Assembly: GCA_934476315.1 (NCBI GenBank)
Contig: CAKSNQ010000008.1
Span: 1 to 51,362, forward strand
Origin: an uncultured Eubacteriales bacterium
GTDB taxonomy: Bacteria; Bacillota; Clostridia; Oscillospirales; CAG-272
Length of the DNA: 51,362 nt
Direction of reading: 5' to 3'
The notes beneath the pieces were generated by a model. It was not told the DNA's origin. It did no database searches and saw nothing but the letters and a program-made list of their open reading frames with translations. The position numbers and the translations under genes were made by a program. Shown here piece after piece: positions 22,082-29,728 of this stretch (the first letter of the stretch is position 1; each line of letters begins with the position of its first letter).

Positions 22082-22118
22082 AGGCGTGGGAAACTTTTTC
22101 CCAAAAAGTTTCCCACGC
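22082..22118. terminator. Closing hairpin of repeat B
   Basis: GGCGTGGGAAACTTTTT pairs with AAAAAGTTTCCCACGCC around CCC, 17 bp per arm. It lies 11 bases from the stop codon of the minus-strand TetR5 gene and probably ends its transcript. Confidence 0.75.
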
Positions 22119-22129
22119 CCCGTTCTTCG

Positions 22130-22732
22130 TTACCCACAAATATACCGAATCAGAACATCCGCAATGTGCGCGGCGCGCTTTCTCAGCTCAATTTCACAGG
22201 CGAGGTCCCGCGAGAGCAACCGCGACAGCGTATGTACGTTGGAAAACGCCGAAAAGCAGAACATGTTGATCGACACCACCGTCTGGTCAATGTCCAGGTT
22301 CCGCCGGATTTTGCCTTTTTCCATCGCGTCGCGCAACAGCCCCTCCACGCCGGGGAAGGGTGAACGGTGAAACGCCGTCGGAGCCTGAGCGTAGTTGAGG
22401 TTCTCCCACAGCATCAGCCGGACAAAGTTGGGGTTCTTCATCAGAAAGTCGAAATAGTCAAACACGATCGCGCGCACCGTTTCCGGACCCTTGAACTCCC
22501 GCCCCGACAGCGGCTCCTCGTATGCGCCGCGGCGACGGTACACCTCCTCCAGCACCGTCTCGTAGAGCATCTCCTTGCACCCGAAATGCGCGTAAATCCG
22601 TTGCTTGTTGACTCCGGCGAGCGCGGCGATCTCATCCACGCGGGCGGCGTCGGGACCCTTGGCGGCAAAAATTTCCTCGGCGGCGTTCAGAATCTTCTGT
22701 CTTGTAATCGCACTCTTCAGTTTCTGTTCCAC
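22130..22732 (-). CDS. TetR/AcrR-family regulator (TetR5)
   Basis: A 200-residue TetR protein: TRQKILNAAEEIFAAKG, then EIAALAGVNKQRIYAHFGCKE at about residues 35-55. The C-terminal half is helical, with NFVRLMLWENLNYAQ. The start is GTG, nine bases after AAAGGAGG. It is the third gene of an operon behind L-serine dehydratase and a 31-residue ORF. The palindrome over the start site of that operon is its probable operator. The effector is unknown; serine or a related metabolite is a guess. Confidence 0.92.
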   Translation of the reverse strand: MEQKLKSAITRQKILNAAEEIFAAKGPDAARVDEIAALAGVNKQRIYAHFGCKEMLYETVLEEVYRRRGAYEEPLSGREFKGPETVRAIVFDYFDFLMKNPNFVRLMLWENLNYAQAPTAFHRSPFPGVEGLLRDAMEKGKIRRNLDIDQTVVSINMFCFSAFSNVHTLSRLLSRDLACEIELRKRAAHIADVLIRYICG

Positions 22733-22747
22733 GGCAGAATACCTCCT

Positions 22748-22843
22748 TTATTTCTTCCGGTTTTCAATATTGGCGCGGATAAATTCGTCGTCGCAAAGCG
22801 CAGGGCAGGCGCGGCACACGCGGTCAAGCTCCTCTGTCGTCAT
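22748..22843 (-). CDS. 31-residue ORF between serine dehydratase and TetR5
   Basis: ATG follows a strong GGGGGAGGC site, 24 bases after the serine dehydratase stop, and opens a 31-codon frame. It begins MTTEELDRVCRACPAL, has three cysteines and ends NRKK. The stop overlaps the leading A's of the AAAGGAGG used by TetR5. Spacing and ribosome binding site are as good as for its neighbours, so translation is likely. I know no family. It could bind a metal through CRACPALC or only couple translation to TetR5. Confidence 0.6.
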   Translation of the reverse strand: MTTEELDRVCRACPALCDDEFIRANIENRKK

Positions 22844-22867
22844 GGTTTCGCCTCCCCCGTTTCACGC

Positions 22868-24085
22868 TCAGCCTCCGTACAGGCTTGCCAGCCCGCCCTC
22901 CGAGGTCTCCCGGTAGCGGCAGGACAGGTCCTTGCCCGTCTCGTACATCGTTCGTATGACGAGATCGAGCGAAATTTTGCGTTCCCCGTACAGCATTTCG
23001 GCGAGCGACACCGCGTCCACCGCACGCATGGCGGCAACCGCGTTGCGTTCGATGCAGGGAATCTGCACCAGCCCCCGCACCGGGTCACAGGTCAGCCCGA
23101 GATGATGCTCCAGCGCGATCTCCGCGGCGCACTCGATCTGCCCGACGCACATGTCGCGCAGGTAGGCAAATGCCGCCGCTGCCATCGCGCATGCGGTTCC
23201 GACCTCCGCCTGACAACCGCACTCGGCGCCGCTGATGGAAGCGTTATGCTTGACGACGTTGCCGATCAGCCCCGCGACGGCAAGCGCCGAGAGAAGCTGA
23301 TCGTCGGTATAGCCGAACTCCTGTTGCTTGAAAAGAAGCACCGCCGGGAGAACGCCCGACGCGCCGCAGGTGGGGGCAGTCACCATCATCTCGCCCGAGG
23401 CGTTCTGCTCGCTCGCCGCGTAAGCGTACGCCGAGATGAGGTAAATTTCCTTTTCGTGCCCGAACTCGCGCGAGCGCCCCTTGGCGTACAGCATTTTCGC
23501 CTTGCGGCGGATGCCCAGCCCCCCGGGGATGATGTCCTCGCGCTCCAGCCCCTCGCGCACCGTCTCGCGCATGCGGGCGAGCACCCCGGCAAGATACGTG
23601 CGGATGCCCGCGCCCTCCTGCCGCTCGACATAGGCGGGCAGGGTCAGATTTTCCCGCGCGCAGACGTCCTCGATCTCCCGGAAATGATTCTCCCGGTAGA
23701 CGGTGCGCTCCTCCGGCGCAGGCTCGCCCGGCACCTCGACAGCGCCGCCGCCCACGCTGAGAAATGTCTTATGCCAAAAGGGTTTTCCCGCCCGGAGTGC
23801 CGTAATCTCCATGGTGTTCGGATGGGGGAGATCGGCGCGTTCGGTATCGAATCGGATGCGGACGGGGATGTCCCCGAAGCTCTTTTCGATGGCGTAATCC
23901 GTACGGTGTCCGCGCCCCGTTTTGGCGAGTGAGCCGAGCAGAGTGACCTCGAAGGCGTCCGCCCCCGGCGCCTCCCGCATTGCCCGGTGGCAGGCGTACG
24001 CCGGTCCCATGGTATGCGAGCTGGAGGGTCCGCGCCCGACGCGGTAAATGTCCCGGATGCTGTACATTCCGTCAACCGTTTCCAT
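22868..24085 (-). CDS. sdaA: L-serine dehydratase, iron-sulfur, single chain
   Basis: A 405-residue L-serine ammonia-lyase (EC 4.3.1.17) that converts L-serine to pyruvate and ammonia. Alpha and beta parts are fused in one chain: the beta-type N-terminus (DIYRVGRGPSSSHTMGPAYA) is followed by the alpha-type region with the iron-sulfur cysteines in TAPTCGASG, GAECGCQAE and LTCDPVRG. It is shorter than the Escherichia coli enzyme (454). The ATG at 24085 follows AAGGGGGAA; a longer frame crosses the operator. It is first in an operon with the 31-residue ORF and TetR5. It supplies pyruvate from amino acids during fermentation. Confidence 0.96.
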   Translation of the reverse strand: METVDGMYSIRDIYRVGRGPSSSHTMGPAYACHRAMREAPGADAFEVTLLGSLAKTGRGHRTDYAIEKSFGDIPVRIRFDTERADLPHPNTMEITALRAGKPFWHKTFLSVGGGAVEVPGEPAPEERTVYRENHFREIEDVCARENLTLPAYVERQEGAGIRTYLAGVLARMRETVREGLEREDIIPGGLGIRRKAKMLYAKGRSREFGHEKEIYLISAYAYAASEQNASGEMMVTAPTCGASGVLPAVLLFKQQEFGYTDDQLLSALAVAGLIGNVVKHNASISGAECGCQAEVGTACAMAAAAFAYLRDMCVGQIECAAEIALEHHLGLTCDPVRGLVQIPCIERNAVAAMRAVDAVSLAEMLYGERKISLDLVIRTMYETGKDLSCRYRETSEGGLASLYGG

Positions 24086-24109
24086 CGTTGTTCCCCCTTT
24101 GGCAAAATC

Positions 24110-24166
24110 AAACCCAACCGTTTGGTTTCTTTTCTTTATCGTATCACATTTCGCGGCGGATGTCAA
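24110..24166 (-). promoter_or_regulatory. Serine dehydratase promoter with TetR5 operator
   Basis: Minus strand: TTGACA (24166-24161), 17-base spacer, TACGAT (24143-24138). Ten bases further is a 19-bp palindrome AAACCAAACGGTTGGGTTT (24128-24110) with one mismatch, at the place expected for a repressor. Upstream, 24171-24386 shows no gene. Confidence 0.83.
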
Positions 24167-24386
24167 GAGCTTTTCTGATATTTTTTCGTTCGCGGGGAAA
24201 CATTTTTCGAGGGGCGCGCCTCCCTCCGGACGCGGGGGACGGGTTTTCGCGCGCAGGCGGGGATTTCCGCGGGCAGGCGCGGCTCCTCGGGCAGGCTTTT
24301 TTGCGGCAGGGCGGCGGTCCGCTGTTGCCCGACGGCTTCTTTACATCCGGGCAAAAGTGTGGTATACTGATGATGCGGGGCGCCCG

Positions 24387-24419
24387 GTTTCGTTTCGGTT
24401 TAGTTTTCCCGCGTACAAT
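24387..24419 (+). promoter_or_regulatory. Two-component operon promoter with 11-bp direct repeats
   Basis: GTTTCGTTTCG (24387-24397) is followed directly by GTTTAGTTTTC (24398-24408), then five bases and TACAAT (24414-24419). There is no good -35 hexamer. The second repeat covers its place, as in promoters switched on by OmpR/PhoB-type regulators. The same plan recurs at 26369 and 34117. Confidence 0.72.
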
Positions 24420-24466
24420 GAAAGGAAGACCGCGGCACTTTTCCGGCGGTGTGGGAGGGAATACCG

Positions 24467-25141
24467 ATGTTTCATATTCTGGTCGTGGACGACGACAAAA
24501 ATACACGGCGTCTGATCGAGGCGGTACTGCGGCAGGACAACTACACCGTATCGACCGCCGCGGACGGCGAGGCTGCTCTGCGGGAGCTGGAGACGACACA
24601 CGTCGATCTGATCGTGCTGGATGTCATGATGCCGCACATCGACGGCTACGAGCTGACGCGCATGCTCCGGGACGCGGGCAACGACATCCCCATCCTGATG
24701 GTCTCGGCAAAGCAGCTTCCCGCCGACCGCCACATGGGATTTCTCGCCGGGACGGACGACTATATCTCCAAGCCCATCGACGAGGAGGAGATGCTTCTGC
24801 GCATCCGGGCACTGCTCCGGCGCGCCAAAATCGCGAGCGACCGCCGCATTGAGATCGGCGGGGTGGTGCTCGACTACGACGCCCTGACCGTCACGGGGCA
24901 CGGGACGGTGCAGGAGCTTCCGCAAAAGGAATTTTTACTGCTCTACAAGCTGCTCTCCTACCCGGGCAAGATCTTCACCCGCATCCAACTCATGGACGAG
25001 ATCTGGGGCATGGACACCGACAGCGGCTGGGAGACGGTGACGGTGCACATCGGCAGACTGCGCAAGCGGTTTGAGGGCTGGGACGAATTTCGCATCGAGT
25101 CCGTCCGCGGACTCGGCTACAAGGCGGTGAAAAACGTATGA
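24467..25141 (+). CDS. OmpR-family response regulator
   Basis: A 224-residue two-domain regulator. The receiver domain (residues 1-118) has the acidic pocket LVVDDD, phospho-acceptor Asp52 in VLDVMMP, and Lys102 in SKPID. The C-terminal winged helix (about 125-224) has LPQKEFLLLYKLLSYPGKI and TVTVHIGRLRKRFE, the OmpR/PhoB DNA-recognition part. OmpR-type proteins bind direct repeats with about 11-bp spacing, as found at its own promoter. ATG at 24467 follows GGGAGGG. It overlaps the kinase gene by four bases. The stimulus is unknown. Confidence 0.95.
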   Translation: MFHILVVDDDKNTRRLIEAVLRQDNYTVSTAADGEAALRELETTHVDLIVLDVMMPHIDGYELTRMLRDAGNDIPILMVSAKQLPADRHMGFLAGTDDYISKPIDEEEMLLRIRALLRRAKIASDRRIEIGGVVLDYDALTVTGHGTVQELPQKEFLLLYKLLSYPGKIFTRIQLMDEIWGMDTDSGWETVTVHIGRLRKRFEGWDEFRIESVRGLGYKAVKNV

Positions 25142-26301
25142 AACGGAAAAAAAACACGAAAAAACAGGAAAAACCGGGCGAGGGACGACAGCCAAAGCCC
25201 ATCGACCCCAAAAAAATTCCGCCCATTCTCAATCAGAAAATCAAGGAGTACACCCCGCGGCTGTCGCTGACCCTGTTGTTTTCGGGCGCGACGCTCCTCA
25301 TCCTGCTCGCCGTGCTCATCGTCGTCGGCGGTATCTCGCTGACGCTGGTCAACTCGGGCATTCTCATCGACACCGGCGCCGGGCTGGTCAACGGCAACCA
25401 GCTCATTCTCTTTATCCTGCTTGCCAGCTTTCTTTTGGGCGTGGCGGCGGCGTTTCTCTTCGGGCGCGCCTACATGAAGCCGATCAACGTCCTCATCAAC
25501 ACCATGAACCGCATGGCAGCGGGCGATTTCAAGGCGCGTGTGCGGTTCTCCGGGCTGTTTGCCAAGCATCCCGCCATGGCTGAGCTGACCGAGAGCGTCA
25601 ACACCATGGCGGAGGAGCTGAGCAATACCGAAATGCTCCGCGCGGATTTCGTCAACAACTTCTCGCACGAATTCAAGACACCCATCGTGTCCATCGCGGG
25701 CTTTGCCAAGCTGCTCGGCTCGGCGGACCTGACCGAGGAGCAGAAGAAGGAATACATCGCCATCATCGAGGAGGAATCGCTCCACCTGTCCGCCATGGCG
25801 ACCAACATTCTCAACCTGACCAGGATCGAAAATCAGACCATACTCACGGATGTGACGACCTACAACCTCTCCGAACAGCTCCGCACCTGTCTGCTGCTTT
25901 TGGAGAATAAGTGGTCGGAAAAGGCACTGGATCTTCGCCCGGACTTTGACGAATACAACGTCGCGGGCAGTGAGGAGCTTCTCCGGCAGGTCTGGATCAA
26001 TCTGCTGGACAATGCCATCAAATTCACGCCCTACGGCGGCACGATCACCGTCCATATCCGCCCCGACGGGAACGGACGCCTGCTCACCTCGGTCACGAAT
26101 ACGGGCAGTACCATCCCGGAGCGGGACATTTCGCGCATTTTCCAGAAGTTTTACCAGGGGGACACCTCGCACGCCACGCGCGGCAACGGCGTCGGGCTTG
26201 CCATCGTCCGCCGCATTGTCGAGTTGCATCATGGCGCGGTCTGGGTGGAGTCGCAAAACGACGTCACGACCTTCACCGTCGCTCTGCCGTACGGAGGCTG
26301 A
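25138..26301 (+). CDS. Membrane sensor histidine kinase
   Basis: A 387-residue kinase. A basic N-terminus is followed by two transmembrane helices (about residues 43-66 and 87-109) with only about 20 residues between them. The sensor part is thus tiny and probably detects a membrane or envelope signal. A HAMP-like linker runs from 110 to 165. HisKA has the phospho-acceptor His177 in FSHEFKTP. The ATPase has NLLDNAIKF and GVGLAIVRRIV. Kinases of this build are common for cell-envelope stress and antimicrobial-peptide sensing. It is co-translated with the regulator and ends before a terminator. Confidence 0.95.
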   Translation: MKRKKNTKKQEKPGEGRQPKPIDPKKIPPILNQKIKEYTPRLSLTLLFSGATLLILLAVLIVVGGISLTLVNSGILIDTGAGLVNGNQLILFILLASFLLGVAAAFLFGRAYMKPINVLINTMNRMAAGDFKARVRFSGLFAKHPAMAELTESVNTMAEELSNTEMLRADFVNNFSHEFKTPIVSIAGFAKLLGSADLTEEQKKEYIAIIEEESLHLSAMATNILNLTRIENQTILTDVTTYNLSEQLRTCLLLLENKWSEKALDLRPDFDEYNVAGSEELLRQVWINLLDNAIKFTPYGGTITVHIRPDGNGRLLTSVTNTGSTIPERDISRIFQKFYQGDTSHATRGNGVGLAIVRRIVELHHGAVWVESQNDVTTFTVALPYGG

Positions 26302-26316
26302 GCGGAACCACCCGAG

Positions 26317-26338
26317 GGGGGCACAGTGCCCCCTTTTT
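26317..26338 (+). terminator. Intrinsic terminator of the two-component operon
   Basis: GGGGGCAC pairs with GTGCCCCC around one base, followed by TTTTT. Confidence 0.9.
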
Positions 26339-26368
26339 GTTGTAAAAAAGAAAAGATTTTTGTCCCCG

Positions 26369-26401
26369 GTTTCGTTTGAGTTTAGTTTCGGGTGGTATGC
26401 T
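26369..26401 (+). promoter_or_regulatory. fakB promoter with 11-bp direct repeats
   Basis: GTTTCGTTTGA (26369-26379) and GTTTAGTTTCG (26380-26390) are followed by five bases and TATGCT (26396-26401). Spacing is the same as at the two-component promoter. A start near 26408 excludes the upstream ATG at 26392 for fakB. Confidence 0.72.
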
Positions 26402-26454
26402 TGACCGAAAAAGGTCGGATTCGCATGAATCGGGCACATAAGGGGGATTTTTTG

Positions 26455-27348
26455 ATGAATAAGGTAAAAATTATCACGGACTCCTGCTCGGACCTGACGC
26501 CGGAGCTGATGGAGCGCTACGACATTGACTACGCGCAGATGAACACGGTGCTGGACGGCGTGACCTCGCCCGCAAGCCTGTCCTGGAGCGCCGGGGACGT
26601 TCACGCCTTTTACGGACTGATGCGTGCGGGCAAGCGGATCACAACCACGCAAGTTCCCGTTGAGGAATTTCACCGCGTGTTCACCCGCTGGCTGGACGAG
26701 GGCTGTGACCTGGTCTACATCGCCTGCTCCTCCAAGCAGTCCGGGTCGGTGAACACCGCGCACGTCGTCGCCGAAAAGCTCAAGGAGACCTACCCCGACC
26801 GCACCATCCGGTGCATCGACTCGCTCAATGCCTGCATGGGGGAGGGCATGCTCGCCATGCGCGCCGCCGAGCTGCGCGACGTGGGGAAGAGCGCGGACGA
26901 GATCGCGGACAGCATCCTCGCCATGCGCAAAAACATCAATGAATACTGCACCGTCCACTCGCTGGACGCGCTTCGCCGCGCGGGACGCGTCAAGGCGTCC
27001 GCCGCGTTCTTCGGCAACCTCATGGGCGTCAAGCCGATCATCATCGCCGACGCGGTGGGCGCGCAGGCGGCTTACCGCAAGGTCAAGGGTCGTCAGGCGT
27101 CGCTCCGCGAGCTGGTCATGATGCTGAAGGAGACCATCGTCTCGCCCGAGGAGCAGACCATCTACCTCACACACGCCGACTGCGCGCCCGAGGAGATCGA
27201 GCAGGTCAAAGCCCTCATCCGCGAGAACATTCCCTGCCGTGACATTTACGTCAGCCCCATCGGACCCATCATCGGCGCGTCCATCGGACCGGACGCCATC
27301 GCCGTTTTCGGCTTCGGCAAGACTGTGACCGCCGGGGCGGAGGGCTGA
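26455..27348 (+). CDS. fakB: DegV-family fatty-acid-binding protein (FakB)
   Basis: A 297-residue DegV protein. It begins VKIITDSCSDLTPELM and keeps the fatty-acid-contact segments ITTTQVP and ACSSKQSGS. The second half has LDALRRAGRVKAS. DegV proteins bind one fatty acid in a closed tunnel and present its carboxylate to FakA for phosphorylation. The ATG at 26455 follows AAGGGGGA; earlier ATGs lack a site. The genes for FakA and PlsY follow, so the product can feed straight into phospholipid. Its promoter carries the two-component box. Confidence 0.93.
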   Translation: MNKVKIITDSCSDLTPELMERYDIDYAQMNTVLDGVTSPASLSWSAGDVHAFYGLMRAGKRITTTQVPVEEFHRVFTRWLDEGCDLVYIACSSKQSGSVNTAHVVAEKLKETYPDRTIRCIDSLNACMGEGMLAMRAAELRDVGKSADEIADSILAMRKNINEYCTVHSLDALRRAGRVKASAAFFGNLMGVKPIIIADAVGAQAAYRKVKGRQASLRELVMMLKETIVSPEEQTIYLTHADCAPEEIEQVKALIRENIPCRDIYVSPIGPIIGASIGPDAIAVFGFGKTVTAGAEG

Positions 27349-27413
27349 CCGACCGACCGCCTCCCATTCCGCAAGAAAGGATCCCACGCACAGCGGGGAG
27401 AAATACATAAGCC

Positions 27414-29057
27414 ATGGAAACGCAAACCATTGACGCCGCGCTCTACCACCGCATGATCGTCGCCGGCACCGCCAATCTCCGGCGGCACGCCGCCCGCATC
27501 AACGATCTCAACGTTTTTCCGATTCCCGACGGCGACACGGGGGACAACATGCTCCTGACCATGCGCGGCGGCGCCGGGACGGAGGAGATTCCGGGCGAGT
27601 CGCTCGGACAAGCCGCCGCCCGCGTCGGGGACGGCATGCTGCTCTCCGCCCGCGGAAACTCCGGCGTCATCCTGTCGCAGTTTTTCGACGGGGTGGCGGC
27701 GGGGCTGTCCGGGACGGAAACCGCAGACGCGGCAACGCTCGGGGAAGCGTTCCGCTCGGGCGTCCGGCACGCGTACAGCGCCGTCATGACGCCGACCGAG
27801 GGGACCATTCTGACCGTGGCACGCGAGGCGACCGACTACGCCTGCGGGCGGGGCGCTTCGGATGCTACGGTGTTCCTGTCGGATTTTCTGTATGAGGCGA
27901 ACCGCTCGCTTCTGCACACGCCGGAGCTGTTGCCCGTCCTGCGGCAGGCGGGCGTGGTCGATTCCGGCGGCGCGGGGCTGATTCGCGTGGTGGAGGGCAT
28001 GCTGCATGCGCTCACCGGCGAGGAGCTTCCGGGTGAGGAGGAAGGTGCGTCCGGGAACGACGCCCGGCACCTTGACCTGAACCGCTTCACCGCCGACAGC
28101 GTGTTGGAATTCGGCTATTGCACCGAGCTTCTTCTGCGCCTGCAAAACGCCAAGGTCGATGTGGAAAACTTCGACATCGCCGTCATCACCGACGAGCTCA
28201 ACCGCCTCGGCGACTCCGTGGTGGCGGTCAAGAACGGCAGTATCGTCAAAATCCACGTGCACACCAAAATCCCCGACCGCGTGCTGGCGCTGGGTCAGCG
28301 CTTCGGGGAGTTTCTCACGGTCAAAATTGAAAACATGACCCTGCAGCACAACCAATCCACCGAAACTCCGCCGCCCGAGCCGTCCGCCGAGCACAAGGCA
28401 TACGGGCTGGTCGCCGTCGCCTGCGGCGAGGGCATCCGCCGGATGTTCCGGGAGCTGGGCGCCGACGCCGTGGTGGACGGGGGACAGAGCATGAACCCCT
28501 CCGCCAAGGACTTTCTGGAAGCGTTCGACCGCGTGGGCGCGGACACCATTTTCGTCCTCCCCAACAACGGCAATATCATTCTGACCGCGCGTCAGGCGGC
28601 GAAGCTGTACACGGGCGCCGAGGTGCGCGTCATCGAAACGCACAACATCGGCGAGGGACACGCCGCGCTGACCATGTTCGACACGACGTCCGACGACGCC
28701 GACACCATTGAGACGCTGCTCCGCCAAGCCACCGAGGGCGTCATCACCGCCGCCGTCTCCACCTGCTCCCGCGACACCGACAGCGACGCGCTCCACCTGT
28801 GGCGCGGCGAATACATCGGATTCGTCGGGGATCACATTCTCTCCGCCGACCGCGACCGCGTGGACACCGCCTGCCGCCTGCTCGACGAGCTGGATTTTGC
28901 CGACCGCGAGATCTGCATCATGATCTGCGGCAAGGACGCCGACGCGACCGAGACCGAGGCGATCCGCGCGCATCTCGCCGCGGCGCGCCCGGGCTGTGAG
29001 ATCTACCCCGTGGACGGCGGGCAGGACATTTACCACTACATTTTCATCATAGAATAA
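27414..29057 (+). CDS. fakA: Fatty acid kinase (FakA)
   Basis: A 547-residue DhaL/DAK2-type kinase, full length. The N-terminal nucleotide domain (about residues 8-200) holds PDGDTGDNML with Mg-binding Asp39, Asp41 and Asp44, and ARGNSGVILSQ. A middle domain (about 230-330, EFGYCTELLL) carries the region that contains the phosphotransfer Cys/His in related proteins. The C-terminus resembles DegV-like GVVAVACGEGI folds (here GLVAVACGEGI). With FakB it turns fatty acids into acyl-phosphate. It lies 65 bases after fakB and 16 before plsY. Confidence 0.95.
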   Translation: METQTIDAALYHRMIVAGTANLRRHAARINDLNVFPIPDGDTGDNMLLTMRGGAGTEEIPGESLGQAAARVGDGMLLSARGNSGVILSQFFDGVAAGLSGTETADAATLGEAFRSGVRHAYSAVMTPTEGTILTVAREATDYACGRGASDATVFLSDFLYEANRSLLHTPELLPVLRQAGVVDSGGAGLIRVVEGMLHALTGEELPGEEEGASGNDARHLDLNRFTADSVLEFGYCTELLLRLQNAKVDVENFDIAVITDELNRLGDSVVAVKNGSIVKIHVHTKIPDRVLALGQRFGEFLTVKIENMTLQHNQSTETPPPEPSAEHKAYGLVAVACGEGIRRMFRELGADAVVDGGQSMNPSAKDFLEAFDRVGADTIFVLPNNGNIILTARQAAKLYTGAEVRVIETHNIGEGHAALTMFDTTSDDADTIETLLRQATEGVITAAVSTCSRDTDSDALHLWRGEYIGFVGDHILSADRDRVDTACRLLDELDFADREICIMICGKDADATETEAIRAHLAAARPGCEIYPVDGGQDIYHYIFIIE

Positions 29058-29073
29058 CTCCGGGAGGGGCATC

Positions 29074-29706
29074 ATGCGTGCAGTCATTTACATTCTTATC
29101 GCGCTCGCGGCTTATCTGATCTCGGCGGTCAACCCCGCCATCGTTCTCTCGCGGCTGATCTATCACACCGACATCCGCACGCAGGGAAGCGGCAATCCGG
29201 GATTTACCAATTTCCGCCGCGTGTTCGGGGCGCGCTACGCGTGGTTCGTGTTCGCGCTCGACCTGCTCAAAGCCGCGCTGGTCACCTGCGCGGGCGGCGT
29301 GCTCTTTCACCTCCGGGGTGACCCGTGGCAGACGGGCGTCGCCTACGCCGGGGTGTTCGCCCTGCTCGGGCACGCATTCCCCGTTTTTTACGGCTTTCAC
29401 GGCGGCAAGGGCTTTCTCGTCTGCCTGTCCACGCTGTGGGTGCTGGACTGGCGGGCGGGCGGCATTGCCACGCTTTTGATGGTGATTCTGCTTCTGACGA
29501 CCAAATACATGTCGCTCTCCACCATGGTGTCGCTGATCGTCGGCTCGATGTGCCTGGCGCTCTTTGACGCGACGCTCCCGGCGTGCCTGATGTACGCCGC
29601 CTGCGTGCTCTTTGTCATTCTCCGGCACAGTGCCAACATCCACCGCCTGTTCCGGGGGACGGAGACAAAGTTCACCTTCGGGCACCGCCGGGACAAGACG
29701 GAATAA
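29074..29706 (+). CDS. plsY: Acyl-phosphate:glycerol-3-phosphate acyltransferase PlsY
   Basis: A 210-residue PlsY family membrane protein (EC 2.3.1.275), about six helices. The motifs are present: GSGNPGFTNFRRVFG near residues 38-52, GHAFPVFYGFHGGKGF near 98-113, and ILRHSANIHRLFRGTE near the end. PlsY passes the acyl group from acyl-phosphate to glycerol-3-phosphate, giving lysophosphatidate. Phe replaces the usual Ala and Val in the first motif, so this may be a second PlsY, specific for the Fak route. It follows fakA closely, making fakB-fakA-plsY one pathway operon. Confidence 0.92.
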   Translation: MRAVIYILIALAAYLISAVNPAIVLSRLIYHTDIRTQGSGNPGFTNFRRVFGARYAWFVFALDLLKAALVTCAGGVLFHLRGDPWQTGVAYAGVFALLGHAFPVFYGFHGGKGFLVCLSTLWVLDWRAGGIATLLMVILLLTTKYMSLSTMVSLIVGSMCLALFDATLPACLMYAACVLFVILRHSANIHRLFRGTETKFTFGHRRDKTE

Positions 29707-29728
29707 ATCGGGAAAGGATTACGGATTC

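Larger units (their letters stand above)
20990..22118 (+). repeat. Composite intergenic repeat B, about 1.1 kb, no gene
   Basis: This stretch between two minus-strand genes holds no credible CDS. It is a mosaic of modules that recur elsewhere in the window: a partial AAAAAGGCGGGCGAAAAC segment, X (two copies), Y (one), the PuCCGCGGCAAGCCC segment, the CCGCGGTAG-TAC-CTACCGCGG hairpin (21870-21890), the GCCGCCTGCGGGCGGC and GGGGCTTCGCCCC-type hairpins, and the closing GTGGGAAACTTTTT hairpin. Short ORFs across it are byproducts of the repeats, since the same peptides recur. Confidence 0.85.

Noticed and set aside
26392..26454. Upstream ATG codons for fakB at 26392 and 26425
   Set aside because: The first lies in or before the -10 region and neither has a ribosome binding site; ATG at 26455 follows AAGGGGGA.
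25117..29087. Minus-strand frames of 763 and 613 codons opposite the histidine kinase, fakB and fakA
   Set aside because: Shadow frames of GC-rich coding DNA; the plus-strand genes have all family motifs and good starts.
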